Assembly: GCA_038373885.1 (NCBI GenBank)
Contig: JAWZYV010006213.1
Location: forward strand, 62,001 to 126,000
Length of the DNA: 64,000 nucleotides
From: Cheiracanthium punctorium
Lineage: Eukaryota > Arthropoda > Arachnida > Araneae > Cheiracanthiidae
Reading direction: 5' to 3'
Both the position numbers and the translations under genes were made by a program. The notes under the pieces were generated by a model. It made no database searches and had not been told where the DNA came from. It saw only the letters and a list, made by a program, of their open reading frames with translations. Shown piece after piece: positions 13,983-25,300 of the stretch; position 1 is the first letter of the stretch, and each line of letters opens with the position of its first letter.

Positions 13983-15030
13983 ACCTTGTTCGAGATCCTT
14001 TAAAAGTAAACTGATTGCTGCAAAAGCTAGTTCTGACGGCTTCTTTTGGAAATTTAAAATTTTTCTGCGAGTATTTTATAAATAAGTTTCATATATAAAT
14101 ATATATATTTATTTTATAAATAAATCTTATATTCTGTGAGTATTTTATAAATAATATAAAAAATATCATAATTAATAAATATAAATTAAAAATCTTGGAA
14201 ATCTTTCTTTTTCCACATAAATTATTTTCAGGAGATAATGTGCTGTTTTATTTAAGTATTCATTCGAAAAAACCAATGATTTATTGAAATTTTTTATTAG
14301 TTTATGAGAAATAAATTTGTAATGTGCGACATGTGCGGTTTGATATATATTAAGGTATGAGGGATAAGATTTATTATAAATATTATATTTTTGCTATATT
14401 TTGCCTAAAAGGGATTTCATATAAAAATAAGTAAAATTAATTGGAAAAACATGCATTAGATAAAATAAATAAAGTATTTTTGACTTAGACCCAAAGTTTT
14501 ACCGCAAAATTTTCGTAGTGGAACTTTCAAAGATACCAGAGACGTATTTGAAGGGGGGGGGGGAATCTGAAAACTTAAAGCAATTATTAAAAAACAGCAA
14601 TTTTGAGACATTTGTATTTACTCTAGTAACAATAAGGTTGAAAATACCGGATAGTCCCCCCCCATCCGAAATTTAAACCTTACATTACGCTAATGAAACA
14701 TATATGCCATGGGGATATGAAAGAAATTGTTAATTTTACTCACAGATACTTAGTTTTCACCATTGTGATTAGAACTCTCAACTCTAATATTTTTAAGAAT
14801 AATATTTTTTGTAAATAATATTGTCTTGTTTAAACGAAATAATTTAAAAATTAATAAATTAAACTAAATTCCATTACTACATAACTGCGAGGTTTTATTG
14901 AATTACTATTTTCGGATTTATTTATTAAATGTTTCACGAAAGAAATTGCCACAAAATATTAGAAAAAATGAGTGAAAAGCGGCTGTGTGACGTCATTTTG
15001 AAGTACAAAAAAATCAGTAGTCACAAAATA

Positions 15031-15160
15031 GTCACACAGTGACTTCACAGTGGAGTCACTGAGCGACCAATCACATACTAGTCACATGGTGACTTCACAG
15101 TGGAGTCACTGAGCAACGGTTCACATACTAGTCACATGGTGACTTCACGGCGACGTCACC
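15031..15160. repeat. 50-bp tandem repeat, about 2.6 copies
   Basis: Units begin at 15031, 15081 and 15131 (GTCACATGGTGACTTCACAG). Each contains inverted GTCAC/GTGAC motifs. It is part of the 13594-15313 element. Confidence 0.9.
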
Positions 15161-15529
15161 TGGTGACTGGTTACAAATAAACTTCACAGTGACTACACAT
15201 TAGAGTCACATCACTCACAAGTCACAATGTGAGTAGTATGTGACAGTCCTGTGACAATTGTGACCCTCTGTGACGTCACAGCGACTCTTTTGTGACCATC
15301 TGTGCTATTAGGGATGTACATTAAAATTCAGCTCACGTGTCAACCGCTAGTACGAAACTGAACGTATTCAAATGTTAGCAAACTCCGGTGTCTAGCACAA
15401 ATTTGCATTGAGCTCTTCCATTAACTTACGTAATTATTGATCAAAATGTGCCAAGTGTTACAACCGATCCATCTTCCCTACGTATCGAGCTACATTTTCT
15501 TTTCTTTTATTTTTTGCTGCAGGATGGCA

Positions 15530-15690
15530 CTTACACCTCTCCGAAGGTATTGTGCCTATTTTATTATGGAGGACCCAGTGGGCGTCCAGCGTTATCCCCT
15601 ATAATGCGACGAACAAGCTAACATCAGTGCCCAAGTCGGGATTCAAACCCGGACCCACGGCGTGATAGAATGCTTCTTAACCCTTTAACG
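15530..15690 (-). repeat. tRNA-derived SINE-like element
   Basis: The minus strand reads GGGTTAAGAAGCATTC (degenerate A box), then GGGTTTGAATCCCGA (B box, the T-loop consensus) and an unrelated GC-richer body (GTTAGCTTGTTCGTCGC onward). This is a SINE head-body layout. The 3' tail is not defined. Confidence 0.5.
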
Positions 15691-16043
15691 AGTGGTGTCC
15701 TCGCTGTGAGGACACAAAACTCTGACGTTTTGATTGTTGTCAGTCACGAAAAATAAATTAGATTTCTATAAAAATACTTGAGGGTGGCATAGTTACACGA
15801 GAATCCTTTACTTTTTAGCACATTATTTCCCTTAAAAATGGTCGATTATTTGTAAGACTGTCAAGTTTATTTTTAGCAACAGTGACATCTGCTGTAAACT
15901 AGAAGAATACGATGGAAATACATTGATATTGAAGAACAAAGGGGACAGTCTGCCCAATGCTGTAAAAAGGGCAGCCCACTACACCACCTGGTCAACAGCT
16001 GTGCTTTATGTATGTGAGTTATTTATTTACAATGGGCGTTTAT

Positions 16044-16301
16044 TTATTTTAACGTGACATGCAGTAACTGGATTTCCTCCTCACCTCGCAACTGCGCACT
16101 CCTGGAGAGGGATAAGGTGCTCCTGAGAGAGTGGAGCGAGTGCAGCGAATGTAGGGAGTGCAGCGAGTGCAGAGAATGCAGAGATGTTTTCTCGTGGTAA
16201 ACCGAGCTTCTCGTGTCCGAAGATTCCGACGACGTTGTGGACGAGTAGCGAGGGCTCTCGGGACTTGTTGAACGCGGTGAAGAAGACAGGTCCGACGGTT
16301 C
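16044..16301 (-). CDS. Exon: Ser-rich tail with (SLH)6 array, likely last coding exon
   Basis: A strong acceptor (CTTCTGTCTTTGCAG) opens in phase 0, matching the previous exon. The sequence starts EPSDLSSSPRSTSPESPRYS, continues STTSSESSDTRSSVYHEK, then six SLH tripeptides, and ends LRGEEEIQLLHVTLK and stop, with AATAAA-type signals just beyond. SSPRSTSPESPRY offers proline-directed phosphorylation sites (inference). An alternative donor LRG|GTGAGG at 16085 would leave in phase 1 and continue the protein, so the last 13 residues are uncertain. All three frames stay open across the repeat because the unit lacks stops. Confidence 0.62.
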   Translation of the reverse strand, partial: EPSDLSSSPRSTSPESPRYSSTTSSESSDTRSSVYHEKTSLHSLHSLHSLHSLHSLHSLRSTLSLSRSAQLRGEEEIQLLHVTLK

Positions 16302-19300
16302 CTGCAAAGACAGAAGGACAACAGACTGCGTTAGTACTCGCTGGTTCCATTCCCGTTGACTCCACGCTTTTGAGGATTGCTCGAATTCGGTTCTTCTTTT
16401 GTTCTCTATTGACATCTCTCGGATTTCTAGCATATTGAAAGAATTGTGATACCAATATTCGACTTTAAAAACGATAAGAAAATATGGTCGAAATGTACAG
16501 GGTGATTACGAAAATGATTTCCTAACATTGAATTCCAACCTGTAAGAAGACACGCTCATTTTGGGGGGGAGAGGGAATTAAAAAATAACATTTTAGCATA
16601 AAGCTATAAATGTTCAACGTGGTTGCGCCAACAAAAACACAAACAATATCCATTCTCTAGCAGAACTGATTGTTTGTTTGTTTTGTGTTTTTTGTTATGG
16701 CAAGCCTTCACGAGACGCATATGCCTACGGGGAGGCTGCCTTGGTTAGAGAACTTTTCAAGGGGTTCTAACGTGAATTCACGTCATCTGGAGAAAACCGA
16801 ACAAAACTCCAGACAGTTAGATCGAGAGCCGAGCGTGGTCCCCCGCGAACGTGGGACTTCCACACTTCAGCTCCTTGCCATTTTGAGTGTCTCATTCGTT
16901 CGGCCATGTTGGGGCATCTGGAGCAGAATTAATTCCACCTTGTTTTCAGCATGTCTGGTGCTACAATTTCGATGACTGCAGTAACCTCGTTTTTAGTTCG
17001 CTGGTAGGTGCGCAGAAAACATTTTATCTTTTATTTAGCTCCAAAGAAAATAATCAGATTGAGTTGTCGGGCTGTTTTGAAGGCCACTGACGAATAGCTA
17101 TGTCGAAATCTGTTCTTCACCCAAACCACTGTTGCTCAGTGGCTTCTTCAAAATCAGCTTATGGGCAGAAGCTAATTGAGAGTTCTACAATACTGCAGAA
17201 TTGCTGTTACAGAATGGATATCGTTTGTGTTTCTGCTGGTGGTCACATTGAGCATTTATAAATTTATGCTACTAAAACTTTACAATGTCATCACCTTCCC
17301 CCCCCAAAATGCGTGTATCTTCCGTAGTTTAGTAAATACAGCACATAAAAGTTGGTATATTCATTTATAATTACCATGTAGATTCTTGTGTTCGACAGTT
17401 AGTATCATTGCTAATACGGTAGTGATGTTACTGAATAGTAGTACAGCCGGAAAGTAATGTTGTTTCTCGAAATTCAATATTTCGCCTAGCCCTAAACTTG
17501 GAAATTTGGTATGCACGTTATTTTTCAACATGTGTTAGGGTTGAGAGGATTTTCTAAAATCATTAACCCATGGTGGGAAGGATGCATAAAGTTTCATTTA
17601 ACATAACCTGCATGATCTCAAAGAAAAAAACAAGATATATTCAATAAGTTCTTACTGTAAGGTACAACACTCCCGAATACTTAAAATCGCAGTATATTTT
17701 TAAATTCGCCCTCCAAGGAGGATAGACGAGATAAAAACGGGAGGGTGGATATTTTTCTTGTGAAAGGTAATATATATCATCTATACACCTCTTTTCTTCA
17801 AATGTAACAAATATAAATGCTATGTTTAGGCTCAGCTTGCTTGTAATTAAAAACTTGTAGGAAATTCATTTGTTTAATGTAAGCAAACGACATTACTTTC
17901 TAGTCCCCGTTGTTGCTAGTTAACGATGCTAATGATAATTTCCAGTGCGAAAATCTATTATTTGAAAAATTATTTTAACAATAAATCTACTTAGCTTCTC
18001 AAAACATTCAAAAGCATATTATCACAAAAAAATGTGTGTATTCCTGCTTCTTCAGAATGTGTTCCTTATATATATACCGACCTAAATCTGAGTGATGGAC
18101 TTTTTAAGAGAAATAATTTAAAATTCATTATTATAATCATATAACAGAATTAAATAGTATAAGATTAATTGTATTATTCTATTGATTGTTGTTAGGTCTA
18201 ATGAATGAATGATATCTGTTTTGATATCAATTACTTCTGGACGAAATAACAGCCTTTATATCTCTTGTAACGTAAGCAAATTTCTTTTCGTGAGCTTTAG
18301 TATGCTTTGTTATAAACTCTGAACGCATGATAACAATGAAACATTTAAAGAAAAAGTATAATTACTTTTATTATACTATATAGAAGTATCTCCTGATTTT
18401 AAAATCATATAATTTCTTTGAAATTTACACAGTTTTCTTAAATTTTTCTTTTAAATAAATGAATAATATTGCATAAGAAGATAAATTCTGATCAAAATTC
18501 TGTTGAAAAATTATATGTCATGAGTTCTTTTTTCGACAAACAGAATAAATCAGCAAAAGATTACGAAAATGCCTTAAAAATATAGATTGTTCGATATCAG
18601 GTATACAATAATGTTTTACTTTGAAATTTTACTCTGACAATAATTCTTGAGTTAATGCTTTATGTAGTTTTTAAAAGACATATAATACAAAATATTGTAC
18701 ATAAAATATATTTAAAAACAGCATCATATAAAAATACACATGCAGCTATGCTTAGTTTCTATGCAAGCAATGATACAGAAAAAAAATCAATAATAAACTA
18801 TTTAAGAATTTTTAAGTATTTTATGTTCTTAAATATGTTCATATTAAACTGTAGGAGTCATAAAATGATTTGTGTCCGTATAATTTGATTAGTTTTAGCT
18901 ATATGTAATAGGCACAAAATTAAAACATAATAATATGACATCATCATGGTACCCAGTTTCATCATTTGAAAAGAACCGACAATCATACAATAAAATAATG
19001 CCCAATAAGGGGACTTAGCATGTGCAGATATCGATTCCTGAAGTTTCTGAATAATATGTTCTTTTATAACACTAGTACATTGAGACATAGTTTTGAAGCA
19101 ATATGATAACTATAGGGTTGAGTAAAAGGTTCAAATTCTTTATCTTAATTTTCCATTAGAATATTAAAATACTAGCGATTTGAAGGTGTTCTTTACATAG
19201 TATGGTTATGATTCATATTATTATTTTAGTATAGTTCCTATTTTTAGAATAGTCCTATATTCCGTTAGGAGTTTTCCGTGGTTTTCTCCGGACCTTGTTT

Positions 19301-22300
19301 AAATACGAGTTAGAACTGTTTAGAAAGATCCCCACGGAGGGTAGCTCCATCGGCCTGGATCCTTCGAGTAGATAATTGTCCGTAATCCCACAAAATCAAA
19401 TCAAATTTTTAAAAAACATCGAAATTCAAATTCCAGAGTCTATCGAAAACTAGTTCCTTCGCTACTCATCTCCCATAACTCTTATGTATCCGTTATACTA
19501 CCCCAGTAATTGTGGTGATAGAAATGACCACAAAAGTTTTGTGCCCTCTGAATTGCCACTCTCAAAGAACAATATAAATTCAGATAGAAGCGGCTAGTGA
19601 ATATTATAAGTTCAGATTTTATTCTACAGGTATGTACAGTATGAATAGGGACACAGGCATTAGTGGCAATAAAGCAATTTCCTACTTAAGCATCTACCTC
19701 ATGCAGCACACCAAGAGAAAGCAAAGTGTAACCTGCCTTTGTTTTTACCTTAGGCTCTTCAAGGCACTTCTTTTTGGTATCGTCGGAGTGTTCAGCTGGT
19801 GTCGAGAGAACTGCATGGATATTGTTCACGGAACCTCTGCTTTCTTTGGGCTGATCCTCCTCTGCTGCTGCGAATGGAAATTATTACAAATACACGATTA
19901 AGCCGATATAATGTTTCTGATGCTCATTAATACGTTCTTAGTGCACTGCACGTAAGTAAATATATACATTTCAACAAGTATTTTCAAGCTAATGCATACT
20001 GATACTATAGCTAATGCATAGCTAATGCATACTGATTATTTTAAATTTAAAAAATTGGCAATATTTTCTTATTGCAGCCATTAACCAATTGCCAAGTAGT
20101 CGAGACAATGTTATGAAGATGGTGTTGATGAAATCACACCAAATGAATTATTTTAAATAATGATTAAAATGCTTTTGCTGCGAAATATGTGTTTGTCCTC
20201 TTTCTCATTTATTTCTGCATTCACATTTCACGAGCTTAGCGAAATCCTATCTCCGAACCTATTGTTAACAAGAGAGCTCGTTGTCCTCTATAACCAACAA
20301 TTAGCTATATCTTTTAAGCACTGCTATTATCATTCAAGTCACATTTTTCCTCACACAATGTGAAAATCAGATTACAACTCAAATATTTCTTCGAGTCAGT
20401 GGCGTAGTCAAGGGGGGGATAGGGGGTCACAATCCCCCTGAGGAATTTTTTGCCATACAAAATGTATATTCTTCACTCCCTCATCACACAGACGCATACA
20501 TACATGTGAGTTGCAGTCGTAACCCCGCCCATGAAAAATTTCTGGCTACGCCACTGCTGCGAGTTATGGACTGTTTCTCTGCATTAGTATAAGTGTTACC
20601 AAAGCTCCTGAGTTATTTATTTATTTCTAATCCGTATCCTATACAATGGTTTGACTATATATTCAGAGCAAAATTCGCATATTCAAGCTGAAAAATCGGA
20701 ATTCAAAATTGTTCAGAAAAATAGTTGCAAAACAACACAATAAAGGTTGGTCAAAATAACATTTAGTCTGAACAGATACTTCCAGGACATTCATGTCAAC
20801 AAGAAATGTACAAAGGAAACTTCAAGTTGGGGAATAATTTAGTTTTCTTCATTTTTCACGTGCTTCTTTTGTTTTTTTCTTCCCACATGTACACGTTACT
20901 TTACATATTTCACACATATATTATTACATATGCATGTAAGTAATTCCTTTGTTGTCGTTTAAGCTTAAGAAATATTATAACTCCAACAACGGGTGTCCCA
21001 TAACTATTTGTACAAAACTTTAGGGGAGATAATGCCCATAATAAGGATTCAGAATCACATTGCAATATAGGGTCAAAAATCCCGTTTTCACTTACATGTT
21101 AATAATCACTTGGGAAAAGTGTTAAAGTATACACGGTAAAAACGAATTCGGAAACGTTACCCCAAAAAATGGGGCAGCTCTTGTCGTTTAAAATTGCAGA
21201 AACGTTTCCGAACCATGCGGGTAAAGTATTTAGAAACGTTTCTGCATATTTCGGAAAAATATTTACATATTTTCCTGCTCTTTAGGTAAGGTTTCTGGAA
21301 AAGATGGGTAACGTTTCTGTTTTTTTGGTAAAATATTGTGTGTGTGTGAGTAACCTTTCCGTGTACTTCATAAAGGTTTCCGAATTAACGTGTAACCTTT
21401 CCGAGTTTTTTAGAAAAAGTAACATGCACTAGTTGAAGCGTTTCGAGTATCTTACACTAGATGGCAGCACCAAATTCTAACGGAAGGAGCGGTCAGGACT
21501 AGCGACCAGAATCGAACCCTGGACGTTCGCATTCGGAGGAGAGCACGCTACCACGATGTTGTGATTTTCTTGCCGTATTTTGCTTTAAAAGTAAACTGAC
21601 TGCTGCAAAAGTTATTTGTGGTATGACTTGTTTTGGAAACTTAAAATTTTTTGGGGGGTATTTTATAAATTGAGAGAAAATACCATAATTAATAAATTTA
21701 AATTAAAAGTCTTAAATCTTTTTTTTTCCACATAAGTCATTTTTAGGAGATAATGTGCTGTTTTATTTAAGTATTCAACCGTTTTATTTAAGTATTCATC
21801 CGGTGACGTCACCTGGTGACTCATCACAAATAAACTTCACAGTGACTACACAGTGGAGTTACATCACTCACAAGTTACCAGATCCTTATTATCGCATGGG
21901 CAAATCGGGACTTTGCCCAGGGCCCCCAGTTTCAAATGTTGTTCTGAAAAATTCTTTTATATGTCAACATTTTATGAAAAAGAAAACAAAGTTTATAGAT
22001 GGGGACCCCCAAATTGATCAATGTCCGGTCCCCTGTTGGTCATAATCGGGCCCTGCAAGTTACAATGTGACAGTCCTGTGACAATTGTGACCATCTGTGA
22101 CGTCACAGCGACTCTTGTGACAATCTGTGCTATTAGGGAAGACGCGTTCACTCTTTCCCCCTGTTTCTTGGCACTTGGCGCTGCGCGCGAAGTCCCAAAT
22201 AAAGATTTCCTTTCCCCGTAAATACTTTACCCCGAAATGTGGGTTATGTTTCCGAAATCGTGAGTTCGAGTGGAGCATCGGTAGGTTACGCTATACTTTC

Positions 22301-25300
22301 GGAGACCTTTCTGCTATAAGTATGTAACGTTTCTGAATTTTTTTACTGTGTACATCTAATTTCGCAACCAAGTTTCATAAACAATAGATTTGTCTTAAAA
22401 TATTTCATCCATGAAATAAAATAAAATTTCGAAACTATCAATTTTTTCACGTACTATTTGTGCAATATTATTAGTTTTATTACATATTATTATATATTAT
22501 TATTTGACGTATATTATACATTATTATTTCACTGTATAGTAGTTTTTGACGTACAATTGTCTGAAACTTCACTATTATTATACAGAACTTCTTCTAAAGT
22601 AATTATTAACAGCTACATGGAAACGAATTTCAGACCAAACACTGCTATGCAATTGTTTCTTTATTATTTGCCCTACCTCTCCTTAAATTTTTCATCAATA
22701 GTTATGTGATCCCCTATATAGTGCACATAAATCGCATAGGAATTTACCAAAGGGTGATATTTGTCACACATTTTAATGATCACTCGCAATAAAATTTCAA
22801 ACAGTTTAACCTAAATGGTATGTAAAATAAATTAGCAAATAATGTAAGGCTGATTAATTATTAAAAAAAATAATAGCCTGGACACTAATGATTCTTTGCT
22901 TACATTCTAATTCCGTTGGTTCGAAAAACTAATGGTCTATTGTATGATAAGAGTAGACAATGCGAAAAACGGTTTAGGACTTATTTTATACTCGGTTATC
23001 GATATTTTTATTAAAGAAAATCGATATCGAATTTCCTAAAAATTCTTTTCACTGTCATTTCATACTGAGATGATGAAAAAGGAAGAGACAGTGTATAACG
23101 GTAATCGATAGAGCAAATTCTGCATCGAAGATCAATAACATCTACCTGAATATCGGGAGTTACTAATCTGTGTGTTCTAAGAATTCTATTTTATGGCGAA
23201 TGTTTGAACCAATACATTATTTGGTGTAGAGTGCACAGAATCTATTTCCTGTACATGCATATATTTTACTCGTAGTTTCAATACGTATTGAGAGAAAAAA
23301 AGAAGAAGCTAGTAATGATTATTAAGTTTACAGGTGTTCCATAGGAATTTTTTCGAAATTAAAGGGAGATAGGGCACATAATAAGGAAGCAGAATTACAC
23401 AGCAATATGAGGTCAAAAATGTTGTTTTCATTTACATACTAATAACCACTTGGGAACTGTTTTGATCTGTTCACCTAATATCTTAACTAAGTTGCATAAA
23501 CAATGGGCTTGTCTCCAAAATCTTTTATTAATGAAATGAAACAGAATTTTCAAACTATGAATTTTACTCATGTGTTTTCTATGAAAGATGTATTAGTATT
23601 CGACGAGCAATGGTGGAAAAGTTTAGTATTATTTCAACACTTGATCCAGAGTAATTATTAACGGCTATGTGTCGACGATGTTTGCAACCAACACAGTCCT
23701 TCGTAATTCTGAATATTTTATATGGGCCATACCTCCCATTAAAATTTGCCCTAATCATTATATCTACTAAATAGCAGCAAGAATCTGCATTCATTTTATA
23801 AAACTGTTGCAGGATTGCATTCTGTTTCAGGGTAAAAATAATTATTTATGCATAGTTTATTTATATATTAAAGTATTTAAAGCGCATAGTAAAATATACC
23901 ATAGGCTCCTCTATCGAAACTAAGTGATCTGGTTCTCCCGTATTCCGTCCTTGCTGTTTCTTCCCAATGTATTGTCCTTTGGTCAGCCTAAAAAAAGCAT
24001 AAAAAGAACACGATTATCATGTTTTTATTGCGTGCTTAAACGCATTTTATGTAATTATCTGTAGTTTGAGGTACTTTTGAATAAACGAAGCTGTAAAAAT
24101 TTAAAACACTGGTTTTAAGGTCATTAAAAAGAACCCTTTCTTAAAGAATACATTACAGTAGCAACAATTGTATGTACGTTTGAAAAGGAGAAAAAGAAAC
24201 GTAAAAACAAAATAATACCATATAAATAATCATTTACAAATTATATGTATTCCAAATCTTTCAGTTTTGACCTTCTGTTTCCTTCTTTCCGGACATAAGA
24301 AAAAGGTCGAAAGCTGTTGTCTTGAAACTCAAGAAATACAGAAAAGAAAGAAAGAAGTACACGCTACTAGCGTATGTGTGGGTAATTAAATCCTAGCACT
24401 CTATTAGGGAGTTTACACACTTTGAATAACGACAAAGGAAACCTTAAATGTAAGTTATCTGGTTTATTTTTTGCATCATTATTACTTCATTTTATTACTG
24501 CATAACGGCTCGACAGAACATCTTATTGAAAATAACACTTTTGTGTTCAATTTAATAGGAAATAAAAGCATCCATTCCTTGCATTAATGGTTAAAAGACA
24601 TTTTCTTTGTAGAAATGACTGGTTTTTGAATTTAACTTACTTGGAAATCTTTCAACTGAACCGTTTCTTGGACAGTTTCATTTTGAACACCCACTGGAGC
24701 CGCTACAGGTTGTTTCTCTTCGGGCCTGATTAACAGCCTGTTACACGTGTCATCCCGCGCTCCTTCAACAGCTGCCTGCAGCTCAGCAATGGGTATGATA
24801 ACTGCCAAAGGAAATATTTTCAAACGTTAAATTAGAAGCATTAACTAAGAAAGAGATGAATCCTGCAGTGTGTTAATACGAACTGATTATATTGAGTAAT
24901 GAAGCGCTAATCTTTATGCTTTTACATGTGCGATGGCAGGGATTCGTCTTAGCTGACATGGACTTTAAATTGCTGTCTGATTTTAAACAACTGTGCACTA
25001 GTAGACCAGCACATGAGCTAATTTGTTTAAACAGAATGTTACAAAATGGGGCCTCCAAAGTTCCAATAGAAGAAACAAGAAATAATGTGAACGAGAAGAT
25101 TTGTTACCGCAACGTCTTTTGAACAAACAGTGAGGTATCGAAACAGAATGATTAAAAATAATTATGCTCACTGCATTTCATAGCCCTTTCTATTAAGAGA
25201 TCGAGAAGCTAAAATATGCGTAATTATTTAACTTTAACACCTGTTGCCGCAAAGCGGAGAGATGACCACCTTTAACCTCTTAGTTCCAGAGATCCACATA

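Larger units (their letters stand above)
13594..15313. mobile_element. Non-autonomous DNA transposon with CCCTAATAGCACA ends
   Basis: The ends are exact 13-bp inverted repeats (CCCTAATAGCACA at 13594 and its complement ending at 15313). The interior has no transposase. It carries a perfect 73-bp duplication, a tRNA-like segment, a 50-bp repeat of GTCAC/GTGAC motifs and TGACGTCA palindromes. The right 170 bp and a middle segment are repeated at 21440-22137, where the same right terminus GTGCTATTAGGG is followed by different sequence, supporting 15313 as a true end. No clear target duplication, so the superfamily is unassigned. Confidence 0.75.
21132..22350. mobile_element. TA-flanked composite DNA element with iterated AACGTTTC motifs
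   Basis: The ends CACGGTAAAAACGAATTCGG and, on the other strand, CACAGTAAAAAAATTCAGAA form an inverted repeat of about 30 bp, both running into GAAACGTTAC. TA lies at 21130-21131 and 22351-22352. Subterminal zones hold many GAAACGTTTC / GGTAACGTTTC variants, probable transposase-binding repeats (inference). The centre shares sequence with 13850-14270 and 15140-15313. A paralogue at 23333-23765 shows the target without this insertion. Confidence 0.8.

Noticed and set aside
13688..15160. Direct repeats that could suggest a CRISPR-like array
   Set aside because: Adjacent copies with no spacers, inside a DNA element in a eukaryotic genome.
16049..16455. Two other minus frames and one plus frame over the SLH exon
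   Set aside because: They do not agree with the splice phase from the upstream exon, and they are open only because of the repeat and the GC-rich sequence.
19632..19901. Plus-strand 89-codon frame with hydrophobic and Cys-rich residues
   Set aside because: It is antisense to the 19.7-kb tail exon; its hydrophobicity mirrors the acidic/polar minus-strand codons.
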